Assembly: GCA_001796515.1 (NCBI GenBank)
Contig: MGMS01000010.1
Coordinates: 109,698-173,697, forward strand
DNA: 64,000 bases
DNA from: Chloroflexi bacterium RBG_13_51_36
Lineage (GTDB): Bacteria; Chloroflexota; Dehalococcoidia; GIF9; AB-539-J10
Direction of reading: 5' to 3'
In this document: positions 15,525 to 24,085 of the stretch, one piece after another
Numbering within the stretch: position 1 is the first letter of the stretch
How the letters are laid out: each line of letters starts with the position of its first letter
The notes under the pieces: generated by a model
What the model was told of the DNA's origin: nothing
Seen by the model: only the letters and a program-made list of their open reading frames with translations
Databases searched by the model: none
Translations under genes and position numbers: made by a program

Positions 15525-16856
15525 TTAGTAGCGTTTAGCTTGCCGCGTAGATTTTACATTGCCCCGGTAATCCGGAGCGGTGATGTTGAATACCAGGTTT
15601 ATCCTGGGGTCCACCATTCGTGAACTGATTCGCGGTTCAATCTCTTCTAAAGAGAGACATGTAGTGACCACCATGGGCAGCCGGGCATTATAGCGGTAGT
15701 TTATCAAGTGATATAGTTTCTCCTGAGCCCAGGGCGTGGCCGATTGCTCCCCGAAGTCATCGAGTATCAGCAGCGGCGTCTCTTTGAGCTTCTCGAAAAA
15801 TTCGTCATAGGATATTTTGCTGTCCGGACTGAATGTCGAACGTAAATGGTCCAAAAGCTCGGGGACAACCACAAATAAGACCGGCTTCCCTTGTGCCCGT
15901 TGATAGTTAGCGATAGCTGCTGCCAGATGGGTCTTCCCACAGCCATTGACACCGTGGAATATCAACCAACCTTCCGGGGAGCGAGCGAATTCCACCGCCA
16001 ACCTGAAAGCCTCGTGCAAATTTTGCCGCTGTTCCAGGGGAAGTTCCGTCCTCTTGTGGTCAAAATTGTCAAAGGTCATATTTCGCAATAGCTCCAGCTC
16101 TAAGCTGCCTTGAGGCTCGGAGGGCAATTTTTGCTCAATCGTCCATACCTGGCAAAATTCATTATCAGCAAGATGGCCGCGTAAGCGTTCGTCTATTCTT
16201 TCCATAGGTACATCGGTAGTGAGCACTGTGGCCAACTTAATATTGAAGCGATGATGAAGGAGTTGCTCCAGCTTCTCTTTAGCCCAGGCTGTAGCGCTTC
16301 CCAGGGTAAGGTCATCAAGCACTAATAGAGGCACATTCTTCACTTGCTCGAACAGCTCGTCATAAGTAGTGTCGCTGGCAGGACTGAATGCGGAGCGGAG
16401 GTGGTCCAGGAGGTCAGCAGCGGTGATATAGAATGCTGGTTCCCCTAGCTTGAGACGGTGACTGGCGATAGCACAAGCCAGGTGTGTTTTACCAGAGCCG
16501 CTGGGACCCAAAAATACCAGCCAACCCTGAGGACTATCAGCAAAGGCTTTGGCAGCCTGGCAGACCTGAGCAAAGCGCTCTTGGGAAGCGGCATTTGCCC
16601 CTTTCCCCTTAGGAGATAAATTGCCAAAGGTAAGCTGAGACAGGGAACCCAAGTTGCTGTATTTCTCAAGATACTCTGTTTTTTTCTTTCTCAGCTCCCC
16701 TTTACTGCATCGGCAGGGTACCACCCGGCTGAAATCAGCTTTCCCTGAATCTAGAGCAGGGTGAACAAAGCCTGCCCCTTTGCAGACAGGGCAGATTCGA
16801 CCCGCGCCTTCTTCTGTTGAGGGAAGGGGAGCGTTATCTTCTGACCATGTGTCCAT
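15525..16856 (-). CDS. Tandem DnaC/IstB-like AAA+ ATPase (two P-loop domains)
   Basis: About 443 residues with two DnaC-like AAA+ domains in one chain. An N-terminal four-cysteine zinc ribbon (CPVCKGAG ... VVPCRC) comes first, as in DnaC/DnaI helicase loaders. Domain 1 has Walker A GPSGSGKTHLA and Walker B LLVLDDL; domain 2 has GVNGCGKTHLA and LLILDDF. The two domains share ADLLDHLRSAFSP versus PELLDHLRSTFSP, so this is an internal duplication. Normal loaders are about 240-310 residues with one ATPase. ATG 16856 is chosen; GTG 16916 would overlap the DnaD-type gene by 83 bases. It lies downstream of dnaB and a DnaD-domain gene, so helicase loading is the likely role. Confidence 0.8.
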   Translation of the reverse strand: MDTWSEDNAPLPSTEEGAGRICPVCKGAGFVHPALDSGKADFSRVVPCRCSKGELRKKKTEYLEKYSNLGSLSQLTFGNLSPKGKGANAASQERFAQVCQAAKAFADSPQGWLVFLGPSGSGKTHLACAIASHRLKLGEPAFYITAADLLDHLRSAFSPASDTTYDELFEQVKNVPLLVLDDLTLGSATAWAKEKLEQLLHHRFNIKLATVLTTDVPMERIDERLRGHLADNEFCQVWTIEQKLPSEPQGSLELELLRNMTFDNFDHKRTELPLEQRQNLHEAFRLAVEFARSPEGWLIFHGVNGCGKTHLAAAIANYQRAQGKPVLFVVVPELLDHLRSTFSPDSKISYDEFFEKLKETPLLILDDFGEQSATPWAQEKLYHLINYRYNARLPMVVTTCLSLEEIEPRISSRMVDPRINLVFNITAPDYRGNVKSTRQAKRY

Positions 16857-17490
16857 ATTGGCCCTTGATGTATTTGTCGGGGTCAATCTTTTTAATATTT
16901 CTCCTATGTTCTCCACTGTCTTTACCTTCGCGGGCCCATCTTTCCAGGATGCGGGCGATATATCTCCAGCTGCGTTTATTCAGGGCAACTGCTTCCTTGA
17001 AGGCTTCTTCAATCCACTGGGGCGGATAAAGCTTCTCGGCTTCCTTAAGTTCCTCAGCAATCATGGGTGTTATCATGCCGATATTCTGCTCGTAGAGAGC
17101 GAAGATGTTGATGGCCGATGGCTGAAGGCTATCGCCGGCCAGGGAATAGACATCCTCAGGCACTCCATCTATATTTGAGGTCGAGTGTGATAGAGCACCG
17201 TGCTCCACAGCCGAGTTGAGAGCCCGTCGAAGTGTCTCTTCGCTTAACTCAGGTGATACCCGATGCCTTTCAGCTTTCAGTTCCTTGTAGGCAACCCTGA
17301 CAACATCGGTGTGAGGGCGGAACGATTTTCTGCGCATAAGATACGACACGTACAACACTACTTTTAGTTCGGCCAGGTCTTGAATCTTAGGCATCACGTG
17401 AGTAAAAAACGAGTCAGGTAAGGAGACAAAACTTGTTTCGCTGTGAGAACTCAACAATTGCCTGTCAGGCATCTTCACACCATTGACCAA
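16834..17490 (-). CDS. DnaD-domain replication protein
   Basis: A 218-residue protein. The N-terminal half looks like the winged-helix part of DnaD (LPDSFFTHVMPKIQDLAELK through AELKVVLYVSYLMRRKSF). The C-terminal residues about 125-195 match the DnaD/DnaB_2 domain (FALYEQNIGMITPMIAEELK, then WIEEAFKEAVALNKRSWRYI). DnaD proteins in Firmicutes bridge DnaA or PriA to helicase loading. It begins 18 bases after dnaB and ends overlapping the tandem DnaC-like gene, so the three genes form one replication operon. An internal ATG at 17472 is an alternative start. Confidence 0.85.
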   Translation of the reverse strand: MVNGVKMPDRQLLSSHSETSFVSLPDSFFTHVMPKIQDLAELKVVLYVSYLMRRKSFRPHTDVVRVAYKELKAERHRVSPELSEETLRRALNSAVEHGALSHSTSNIDGVPEDVYSLAGDSLQPSAINIFALYEQNIGMITPMIAEELKEAEKLYPPQWIEEAFKEAVALNKRSWRYIARILERWAREGKDSGEHRRNIKKIDPDKYIKGQYGHMVRR

Positions 17491-17508
17491 CCAAGAAAAG
17501 TCCGTGGT

Positions 17509-18885
17509 TTAGGAGGCAGAAACCGGCTCAGTCTCCAGATTATCGAATTTGGTAGTCCTTTCCAGGAAGCGCAGCTTTCTTTGTCCCAAAGGACCGTTGC
17601 GGTGCTTAGCTACGATAATATCAGCGATGCCGCGAGGATAAGGTTCTGTTTCAATGTCATGGACCTTGCTCCAATCTTCGGGAGAGTAATTCAGATCTTC
17701 CCGGTGAATGAAAATGACCACGTCAGCATCCTGCTCAATGCTACCAGATTCGCGCAGGTCAGAAAGTTGAGGTATATGGGAGGGACGCGCTTCGATGGCC
17801 CGACTAAGTTGCGATAGGGCCAAGACGGGCACATTCAGTTCCCGGGCCAAAGTCTTCAGGGCACGAGTTATGCTACTGAGCTCTTGGACTCGGGTTTCGT
17901 TTTTGCCATCGCCCTGTATCAATTGCAGATAATCGATGATAATCAGGTCAATGCCGCGTTCGAAGTGAAGTCGCCGTGCCTTACTCCTTATATCTAGGAC
18001 ACGAAGTTGAGGCGAATCATCAACGTAAATCGGTGCCTCGGACAGGATGCCACTCGCTTCCATGATCTTCATCTCATCCCTCTCGCTAAAGCGCCCAAGA
18101 CGAACCTTTGCAGAATCGACCCCTGATTCGCTGGCTAGAAGTCTATGTACGACTGACTCTCGGGACATTTCCAAACTGAACAGTGCGATGCAGGCCTTCT
18201 GGTTGATAGCAGCGTTTCTAGCAACATTTAGGGCCAAGCTGGTCTTACCCAGACTAGTCTTGGCGGCCAAAACGACCAGGTCGGTCCTCTGCAATCCTCC
18301 CAGGAAATCATCTAAAGCCGCAAAACCAGTTAGAATATGAGGTATTTCCCCTGTCCTAAGTGTAGTAGATGGCCCAGCTTTGTCAAAATATTGACCTAGG
18401 ACATCGCGAATCGGAACAAGGCCTCGAAGCCCTTGCCTGGCTCGAACTTTGAACAAGATATCTTCGGCGTCGTTTAGGCTGGCCTCAACATTTGGGCTGG
18501 CTTCGTAGCCAAGGACCTTGATCTGCTCAGCGGCGGCGATTAGCCGCCGCATTACCGCTGTATCGGATACTATTTGAGCATAATATTCAACATGGAGGGA
18601 TGTCGGCACATTGCCTATTAGATGGCTTAAGAAGGCGGCACCACCAACTTGTTCCAGCTTGTCCTGGCGCATCAGCTCATGGGCCGCTGTAATCTGGTTT
18701 ATGACTTCATTGCGCTGATAAAGAGAAAAACAAGCCTGGTAAATCGCCCGATTTGTTTCTGAGAAAAAATCCTCGGGCTTGAGAGAAGCAGCAATCTTCA
18801 GTATGGCATCAGGGTCAATGAGCAGAGAGCCAATTACTGCCTCTTCGGCTTCAATATCATGAGGTGGTGACTTTTCCTCGGCCAC
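17509..18885 (-). CDS. dnaB: Replicative DNA helicase DnaB
   Basis: A 458-residue hexameric helicase of normal length. The N-terminal primase-interacting domain begins PPHDIEAEEAVIGSLLIDPD. The RecA-like core has Walker A (AAKTSLGKTSLALN, about residue 205), Walker B (DLIIIDYLQLI) and LSQLSRAIEARPSHIPQLSD. The Walker A serine-leucine in place of the more usual Pro/Gly-x is a mild variation. It starts with GTG only two bases after the L9 stop, so it is translationally coupled to rplI, an order known from many bacteria. The DnaD-domain gene follows. Confidence 0.95.
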   Translation of the reverse strand: MAEEKSPPHDIEAEEAVIGSLLIDPDAILKIAASLKPEDFFSETNRAIYQACFSLYQRNEVINQITAAHELMRQDKLEQVGGAAFLSHLIGNVPTSLHVEYYAQIVSDTAVMRRLIAAAEQIKVLGYEASPNVEASLNDAEDILFKVRARQGLRGLVPIRDVLGQYFDKAGPSTTLRTGEIPHILTGFAALDDFLGGLQRTDLVVLAAKTSLGKTSLALNVARNAAINQKACIALFSLEMSRESVVHRLLASESGVDSAKVRLGRFSERDEMKIMEASGILSEAPIYVDDSPQLRVLDIRSKARRLHFERGIDLIIIDYLQLIQGDGKNETRVQELSSITRALKTLARELNVPVLALSQLSRAIEARPSHIPQLSDLRESGSIEQDADVVIFIHREDLNYSPEDWSKVHDIETEPYPRGIADIIVAKHRNGPLGQRKLRFLERTTKFDNLETEPVSAS

Positions 18886-18887
18886 GC

Positions 18888-19514
18888 CTACTCGGTCTCC
18901 TCTTCCTTCCCTTTCTCCTCCTCGTCCCCTTTCTCTTCCTTTTTCCCTTTCCTCCTCTTCTTCTCTTTCTCTTGCTTTGTCTCCACTTCTTTGTCTGTGT
19001 CTGCCTGTTTTTCCTTCTCTTTCGTCTTAGGTTGCTTTTTCTCCACTCTTTTCTCTGTCTCTGTCTTTTCTTCTTCCTCGATAACCACCGTGATTCTCGG
19101 CCTAATGTCACTGGCTAACTTAACGGCTACTTCGTAACTACCCGTTTGGCGGAAAGGTTTCTCCAAGTCTATCTTCTTTTTGTCAATAACAGAACCTGTG
19201 GCCCGACCCAATTCTTCAGCTATGTCGGCAGCGGTAACGGAGCCAAACAAGCGCTCTCCCGCACCCATGCGAGCCTTAAACCGAATTTCCTTCCCCTCAA
19301 TTTGTTGGGCCAGTTCGACGAGCTTATCCCGGTCAATATTCTCCTCAAGCTTCTCCCTCTCCAGCCTGGACTCGACTTGCTTCATGACCGTGGGGGTGGC
19401 TACCAAAGCTAAACCCCGAGGAAGAAGAAAATTCTTTGCATAGCCCTTGCTTACCTCTTTTATTTCTCCGGCCTTTCCCTTTCCCGGAAGGTCTTCTAAC
19501 AAAACGACTTTCAT
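18888..19514 (-). CDS. rplI: 50S ribosomal protein L9 with long charged C-terminal tail
   Basis: A 208-residue protein. Residues 1-148 are canonical L9: MKVVLLEDLPGKGKAGEIKE, the KNFLLPRGLA motif, and the C-terminal domain to IRPRITVVIEE. The remaining 60 or so residues are almost only Lys, Glu, Arg, Gln, Asp and Thr, with no fold expected. Typical L9 ends near residue 148, so the tail is an addition and makes the DNA a long purine-only strand. ATG 19514 follows GGGGGAGGAG. The gene lies between trxB and dnaB on the minus strand. Confidence 0.93.
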   Translation of the reverse strand: MKVVLLEDLPGKGKAGEIKEVSKGYAKNFLLPRGLALVATPTVMKQVESRLEREKLEENIDRDKLVELAQQIEGKEIRFKARMGAGERLFGSVTAADIAEELGRATGSVIDKKKIDLEKPFRQTGSYEVAVKLASDIRPRITVVIEEEEKTETEKRVEKKQPKTKEKEKQADTDKEVETKQEKEKKRRKGKKEEKGDEEEKGKEEETE

Positions 19515-19553
19515 AAAACTCCTCCCCCAACGCTCAGGACTCTGAGTGCTGGG

Positions 19554-20486
19554 TCACAATGATAGAAACCTCTCTGCCGATATAGCCGCAGTGGCACCAT
19601 CTCCAGCCGCAGTTATCGCCTGCCTGGCCGACTTATGGCGCACATCTCCTACGGCAAATATTCCAGGAATCTTTGTTTCCATGAGTTCATTGGTGATTAT
19701 GTAGCCTTCTTCGTCCAAAGGCAGCAGCCCCCGCCACTGGGCGCTATTGGGTTGCGCGCCGATAGCTACAAAAACACCTGCCAGCTGTAATGTTGATAGT
19801 TTAGCATTTTTCGCATTTTTTAGCATGAGTTGCATGACTAGACCATCGCCCTCAATTTGAGTCACTACAGTATCCCAGATAAACTCTATCTTCGGTTCGG
19901 CCATGGCTTTTTCCTGAAGTATCTTGTCGGCTCGCAGCTGGCTGCGGCGGTGGATGACCTTAACCGAGGAGGCAAATTTGCTGAGGTAAAGAGCCTCAGT
20001 TACGGCACTATCGCCACCACCTATTACAGCCACCGTTCTAGCTTTAAATAAAGGGGCGTCACAGGTAGCACAATAGGAAACTCCCCTGCCCACAAATCTA
20101 TCTTCCCCAGGCACGCCCAGTTTACGAAACTGTGAGCCAGAGGCAATGATTATCGATTCAGTTACAAAATCGCCTTCGCTGGTGCTGACCAGATTATGCT
20201 TCTGGTTGGGTACCACCTTGGCAACTTCGGTGAGCAAGGTTTCCAATCCATAACTGGTAGCTTGCTCGTGGATGAGTTGTCCCAACTCAATACCGGAGAT
20301 ACCTTTGGGAAAGCCAGGGTAATTCTCCACCCGCTCTGCGTTCGTTATTTGCCCGCCCATTATTCCTTTCTCGATAAGCAAGGTATTGAGCCTTGAGCGG
20401 GCGCAATAGAGCCCGGCGGTGAGTCCGGCCGGGCCACCACCAATGATGACCACCTGGTAAGTTTTATCCATGGCTTGAAACATCAT
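19554..20486 (-). CDS. trxB: Thioredoxin reductase
   Basis: About 310 residues of the class-II pyridine nucleotide-disulfide family. The FAD loop is VVIIGGGPAGLTAGLYCARS near the N-terminus. The redox-active centre CATC (in GVSYCATCDAPLF) and the NADPH loop VAVIGGGDSAVTEALYL follow, with the C-terminal FAD segment GIFAVGDVRHKSARQAITAA. It reduces thioredoxin or a similar disulfide. Start choice is uncertain: ATG 20486 with GGAGGG 12 bases ahead, ATG 20471 (MDKTYQ), or GTG 20507. The gene leads the trxB-rplI-dnaB-dnaD run, 39 bases before rplI. Confidence 0.93.
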   Translation of the reverse strand: MMFQAMDKTYQVVIIGGGPAGLTAGLYCARSRLNTLLIEKGIMGGQITNAERVENYPGFPKGISGIELGQLIHEQATSYGLETLLTEVAKVVPNQKHNLVSTSEGDFVTESIIIASGSQFRKLGVPGEDRFVGRGVSYCATCDAPLFKARTVAVIGGGDSAVTEALYLSKFASSVKVIHRRSQLRADKILQEKAMAEPKIEFIWDTVVTQIEGDGLVMQLMLKNAKNAKLSTLQLAGVFVAIGAQPNSAQWRGLLPLDEEGYIITNELMETKIPGIFAVGDVRHKSARQAITAAGDGATAAISAERFLSL

Positions 20487-20594
20487 AATTTGCCAGCGCC
20501 CTCCCACAAATCACGGCGCCCCTCAGCTCGGCAGAATCTTGCCCTCTACCGGGGCTTGAGCGATCTCATATAAACCGGGACCAAGTTTACACTA

Positions 20595-20600
20595 ATTATA
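20595..20600 (-). promoter_or_regulatory. -10 element upstream of trxB operon
   Basis: Read on the minus strand, TATAAT lies at 20600-20595, about 109 bases before the trxB start. The -35 region is not a good match, so this is a tentative promoter for trxB-rplI-dnaB and the genes that follow. Confidence 0.35.
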
Positions 20601-20636
20601 CCATCGGCTCTTGCCTTTGGATTGGGCACCTCCGCC

Positions 20637-21803
20637 CTAACCCGGACGGAATTCTTGTTTGATCTTATCAAGCATTCCTGATTGGAGAATATCAGCTACA
20701 GTCATTGCCATCGCTTTGGCTGCGTCCAGTAAGCCATTGTGTCCTCCATCAGAAGCGGCGGCGGCGGCAAACTCCGGCGTATGTATCAATACCTCCCGGG
20801 GTGCAATGGCTACTGTGGGATGTATGCTGGGCACCACCTGACTGACATTTCCCATATCGGTGCTGCCTAGGCCAACGCCAGGGTCGAAGTGTTCAACTTG
20901 GCGCCCCAGCGATTCTAGATTCTGCTTGAACAGCCTGGTCAAAATCGTGTTGTTTTTCATTGGAGCATAAGCCCTGTCTCTCCATCTATATTCTAGTCTT
21001 GCTCCACTAGCAACAGATGCCCCCGCAAAACAGTTCAAAACCTTTTTCTTTAATTCAGCGAGATAATCGTCATCTAAGGCGCGCACCAGAAAGACAGCAG
21101 CACTGTGAGCGGGTACTATGTTGGGTGCTTCACCCCCGTCAGTGATGATACCATGGATGCGGGCATCTCCCCTTATGTGCTGGCGCAGCGAGTTTATTGA
21201 TGTGAAAGCAAGGATCATAGCGTCAAGGGCATTTATGCCTTTGTGAGGCTGAGCGGCAGCGTGGGCTGGCCGGCCGAAGAATTCCACTTCTAAGGTACTG
21301 GCGGCGAGTGCCTCCTGGGTTGGCATGTTCCTCGTGTCAGGATGCACTATCATGGCCACATCTATTTCCTTAAAAGCTCCCGCTCTGACCATGTCTATCT
21401 TGCCACCGAGGCCTTCCTCTCCAGGAGTACCCATAGCCACAATGCTGCCTCCTAACTGGTCAATGACAGACTTACTGGCAACAGCAGCCCCAACTGCTGA
21501 AACGCCTATGATGTTATGTCCACAACCATGCCCTATCTTGGGCAAAGCATCATATTCAGCAAGTAGAGCAATTCTAGGGCTGCCCTGGCCGTATGTCGCC
21601 CGGAAGGCTGTGGCCAAGCCAGCGATGCCTCGTTCCACATGAAGTCCGTTATCTTCAAGATACTTAGTAAGCCAAGCCGATGCCTTTTCTTCCTTGAAGC
21701 CCAGCTCAGGATTGTCATGAATATTCAGGCTCAACTGGATAAGCTGCTGCCTCTGCGATTGGACGCTATCTTTTGCCTTTAGCTTCAGTTTCTCTATGTC
21801 CAT
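20637..21803 (-). CDS. M20-family amidohydrolase (AbgB/peptidase-like)
   Basis: A 388-residue metallo-amidohydrolase. HGCGHNIIGVSAVGAA is the metal-binding segment near residue 95. GTPGEEGLGGKIDMVRAGAF holds the second metal/catalytic acidic pair. GRPAHAAAQPHKGINALDAM is the dimerisation-domain signature. Such enzymes cleave amides such as p-aminobenzoyl-glutamate or N-acyl amino acids; the substrate here is not evident. The ATG at 21803 is preceded by AAAGGAGGA, about 14 bases away; an ATG at 21851 would place that site inside the gene. It stands upstream of trxB on the same strand, about 150 bases apart, so probably is its own unit. Confidence 0.85.
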   Translation of the reverse strand: MDIEKLKLKAKDSVQSQRQQLIQLSLNIHDNPELGFKEEKASAWLTKYLEDNGLHVERGIAGLATAFRATYGQGSPRIALLAEYDALPKIGHGCGHNIIGVSAVGAAVASKSVIDQLGGSIVAMGTPGEEGLGGKIDMVRAGAFKEIDVAMIVHPDTRNMPTQEALAASTLEVEFFGRPAHAAAQPHKGINALDAMILAFTSINSLRQHIRGDARIHGIITDGGEAPNIVPAHSAAVFLVRALDDDYLAELKKKVLNCFAGASVASGARLEYRWRDRAYAPMKNNTILTRLFKQNLESLGRQVEHFDPGVGLGSTDMGNVSQVVPSIHPTVAIAPREVLIHTPEFAAAAASDGGHNGLLDAAKAMAMTVADILQSGMLDKIKQEFRPG

Positions 21804-21925
21804 CGTGGTTTGTCGATTCCTCCTTTCATTCCAACCATTAGTTTTCCGCATACTGTCATTCTGGGCGAAGCCGAGAGTCCGAATTTGCTTAAGGTGATAT
21901 AATAGGCGTCTTCTGCTCCAATAAC

Positions 21926-21954
21926 TTGAACCACTAACGAATAGTCATTATACT
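21926..21954 (+). promoter_or_regulatory. Sigma-70 promoter of yceD-rpmF-fabD-nusB
   Basis: TTGAAC (21926-21931), a 17-base spacer and TATACT (21949-21954). The predicted start is near 21961, 27 bases before the first gene. It lies in the divergent gap opposite the M20 gene. Confidence 0.65.
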
Positions 21955-21987
21955 TTGTATTTGGTCTAAATTTCTAGGTTATGGCAG

Positions 21988-22446
21988 ATGGAAAGTCAAC
22001 CTCTGAACGCTTTGATAAACGTGGCCTCGTTGCTGAAAGAGCCCGTTGGCTCCAGCGAAAGCCATGACATAAACGGGGTAATCGGCGAGGAAGTTGAGGG
22101 TTTTGTGGAAGGAAAGGCGAAGGTAATTCATACGAGTCGAGGAGTTTTAATTCAGTGTGAAGCGAAAGCCGAGGTGAGACTCGTATGTAGCCGCTGCCTT
22201 GGTGTATTCTCATGCCCGATAGGTTTCACTGCAGAAGAAGAATTTCTGCAGGTATCTGATTTGCCAGGTGATTCAGCAGGCTCTTCGTTGGAAGAATCCG
22301 AAGAATTCACCATCGATGAGGGAAATGTACTTGACCTGGGGGAGTTAATACGGCAATATGTATTGCTGAATTTGCCCATGAAACCCCTATGTCGTCTTGA
22401 CTGCCCAGGAATGAAGGAGGAGAATTCAAATGCCGCCACTGCCTAA
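21988..22446 (+). CDS. YceD family protein (DUF177)
   Basis: A 152-residue protein of the YceD/DUF177 family, which is almost always encoded just before rpmF and is tied to 23S rRNA and L32 assembly. The family core VRLVCSRCLGVFSCPIGFTA lies near residue 65, and the acidic middle (LEESEEFTIDEGNVLDLGEL) precedes the conserved QYVLLNLPMKPLC segment and a CRLDCPG end. The last bases overlap rpmF by 17 bases, so the two are translationally coupled. Confidence 0.88.
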   Translation: MESQPLNALINVASLLKEPVGSSESHDINGVIGEEVEGFVEGKAKVIHTSRGVLIQCEAKAEVRLVCSRCLGVFSCPIGFTAEEEFLQVSDLPGDSAGSSLEESEEFTIDEGNVLDLGELIRQYVLLNLPMKPLCRLDCPGMKEENSNAATA

Positions 22447-22621
22447 GAAGAAAACCTCGCAAGCGCGCCAGGGCAAGAGGCGCAGCCATCTGAAAATAGC
22501 ACCACCGGCCCGGGATGTATGTTCGCATTGCCACAGTCCCAAGTTACCTCACCATGTTTGTCCTACTTGTGGCTGGTACAATGATCGAGAGGTGACCGAA
22601 ATCAAACCCGCCAAGAAATAG
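22430..22621 (+). CDS. rpmF: 50S ribosomal protein L32
   Basis: A 63-residue ribosomal protein starting MPPLPKKKTSQARQGKRRSH, as in L32. Two CxxC/CxxC pairs (CSHC and CPTC) show the zinc-binding form. The usual position after the YceD gene supports the call. AAGGAGGAG lies just before the ATG. Confidence 0.95.
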   Translation: MPPLPKKKTSQARQGKRRSHLKIAPPARDVCSHCHSPKLPHHVCPTCGWYNDREVTEIKPAKK

Positions 22622-22626
22622 TTCCC

Positions 22627-23577
22627 ATGGCTGAGTTGTCCAAGGTAGCTTATGTTTTCCCAGGGCAAGGCTCCCAAAGCGTCAGTATGGGATTGGACCT
22701 GTATGACAGCTATCATTCGGCCAAGGAGGTTTTCGAGGCAGCCGATGCATCTTTGGGATTTCCCCTATCCCGTTTGTGCTTTGAAGGCCCTGAAGAGGAA
22801 CTGACAAAGACACACAACGTCCAGCCGGCGATACTGGTTGTCAGCATTGCCTGCCTTAAAGCGCTGCAAGAAGCCAGACGGGGTGATTCTCCGTCTCCGG
22901 TCTCTGTTGCTGGACATAGTCTGGGTGAATATACTGCCCTGGTGGCTGCTGGCGCACTGGGCTTAGCTGAAGCTGTTCTACTTGTCAGGGAGAGAGGAAG
23001 ATTAATGTATGAGGCCGGGCTCAAGCATCCCGGGAGTATGCTAGCTGTAATAGGACTTGATGAAGAAACGGTCAACGATATATGTCTTCAAAGTGGAGCT
23101 GAAGTCTCCAATGTAAACTGTCCCGGGCAGATTGTGATTAGTGGAGCCGCCCCAGCTCTGGCTGAAGCTAGTAGATTGGCCAAGACCAGAGGTGCCCGCG
23201 TCCTTATCCCTCTGAAGGTTAGCGGGGCTTTTCACTCTGCCTTGATGGAGCCAGTCATAGTTGAATTCAGCAAAGTCGTCTCGGATGTCATATTTAAGCT
23301 GCCCGCCGTTCCCGTAATATCCAATGTAACCGCTCGGCCGTTAACCGATGTTTATTCGATAAGACAGGAATTAGTGAAACAGCTTCGCAACTGTATCCGA
23401 TGGCAAGGGTCGGTGGAATACATGATGCACAATGGGGTCACTACCTTCTACGAGATAGGTCCGGGGAGGGTGCTAAGCGGTTTGATCAGGCGAATCAATT
23501 CGGAAGTACAAATCTTCAATATATCTGGCGCTTCAGATATAGCACAGCTAGCACCTAGATTGAGTCCAACTGAGTAG
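22627..23577 (+). CDS. fabD: Malonyl-CoA:acyl carrier protein transacylase
   Basis: A 316-residue transferase that loads malonate onto ACP for fatty acid synthesis. VFPGQGSQSVSMGLDLYD is the N-terminal oxyanion motif. GHSLGEYTALVAAGAL holds the catalytic serine near residue 99. The histidine lies in GAFHSALMEP, and EIGPGRVLSGLIRR closes the fold. It starts 5 bases after rpmF, in the common rpmF-fab order, though no other fab gene follows here. nusB comes next, 64 bases later. Confidence 0.95.
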   Translation: MAELSKVAYVFPGQGSQSVSMGLDLYDSYHSAKEVFEAADASLGFPLSRLCFEGPEEELTKTHNVQPAILVVSIACLKALQEARRGDSPSPVSVAGHSLGEYTALVAAGALGLAEAVLLVRERGRLMYEAGLKHPGSMLAVIGLDEETVNDICLQSGAEVSNVNCPGQIVISGAAPALAEASRLAKTRGARVLIPLKVSGAFHSALMEPVIVEFSKVVSDVIFKLPAVPVISNVTARPLTDVYSIRQELVKQLRNCIRWQGSVEYMMHNGVTTFYEIGPGRVLSGLIRRINSEVQIFNISGASDIAQLAPRLSPTE

Positions 23578-23641
23578 CACCCCATGAGAAATTCGTCTCT
23601 CTTTCCCAGAAGAATCGAATATTCTTAAGAGCGAGTAAGCA

Positions 23642-24085
23642 ATGGCTGGCATCAGGCGGAAGGCAAGAATCGCTGCTCTCCAGACTCTCTATGAGCTTGA
23701 TTGCACGAGGCATAAGGCGGAGGAAACCGGAGCTCGTTTGAAAGCTGAGAAGACGCTGACTCAAGAAACACTCGGCTTTGCTGAGGAACTGATGAGAGGA
23801 GTGCTGCAGCACAAATCTGAGCTCGATGCCGTTATCAAGAAATTTGCCACTGCCTTTCCATTAGAGCAAATGTCTATCGTTGATAGAAATATTCTGCGTC
23901 TGGCTATTTTCGAAATTCTGTTCACTGACAAAACTCCTGTCAAGGTAGCTATAAATGAGGCTATAGAGTTAGCCAAGAGTTTTGGCAGTGAGTCTTCTTC
24001 ACGGCTAGTAAACGGAGTCCTCGGAGTAGTGGCAAGAGAACGCGACGAAAGACGGAAAGATGGCAAAAGAACTGAAGAAAGGTGA
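23642..24085 (+). CDS. nusB: Transcription antitermination protein NusB
   Basis: A 147-residue all-helical protein. The N-terminal RRKARIAALQTLYELD matches the RNA-binding helix of NusB. The C-terminal DRNILRLAIFEILFTDKTPV and VAINEAIELAKSFGSESSSR are the family's strongest motifs. NusB with NusE binds boxA RNA in rRNA antitermination. The end is charged (RDERRKDGKRTEER) and overlaps the start of the broken permease gene by 26 bases. Confidence 0.93.
   Translation: MAGIRRKARIAALQTLYELDCTRHKAEETGARLKAEKTLTQETLGFAEELMRGVLQHKSELDAVIKKFATAFPLEQMSIVDRNILRLAIFEILFTDKTPVKVAINEAIELAKSFGSESSSRLVNGVLGVVARERDERRKDGKRTEER

Noticed and set aside
18864..19118. Leu/Phe-rich plus-strand frame opposite the L9 tail
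   Set aside because: It is a by-product of the purine/pyrimidine tract; no start signals and the L9 frame is certain.
23613..23630. AAGAAT/ATATTCTT palindrome between fabD and nusB
   Set aside because: Short, AT-rich and without a T tract; not a terminator or recognised operator.
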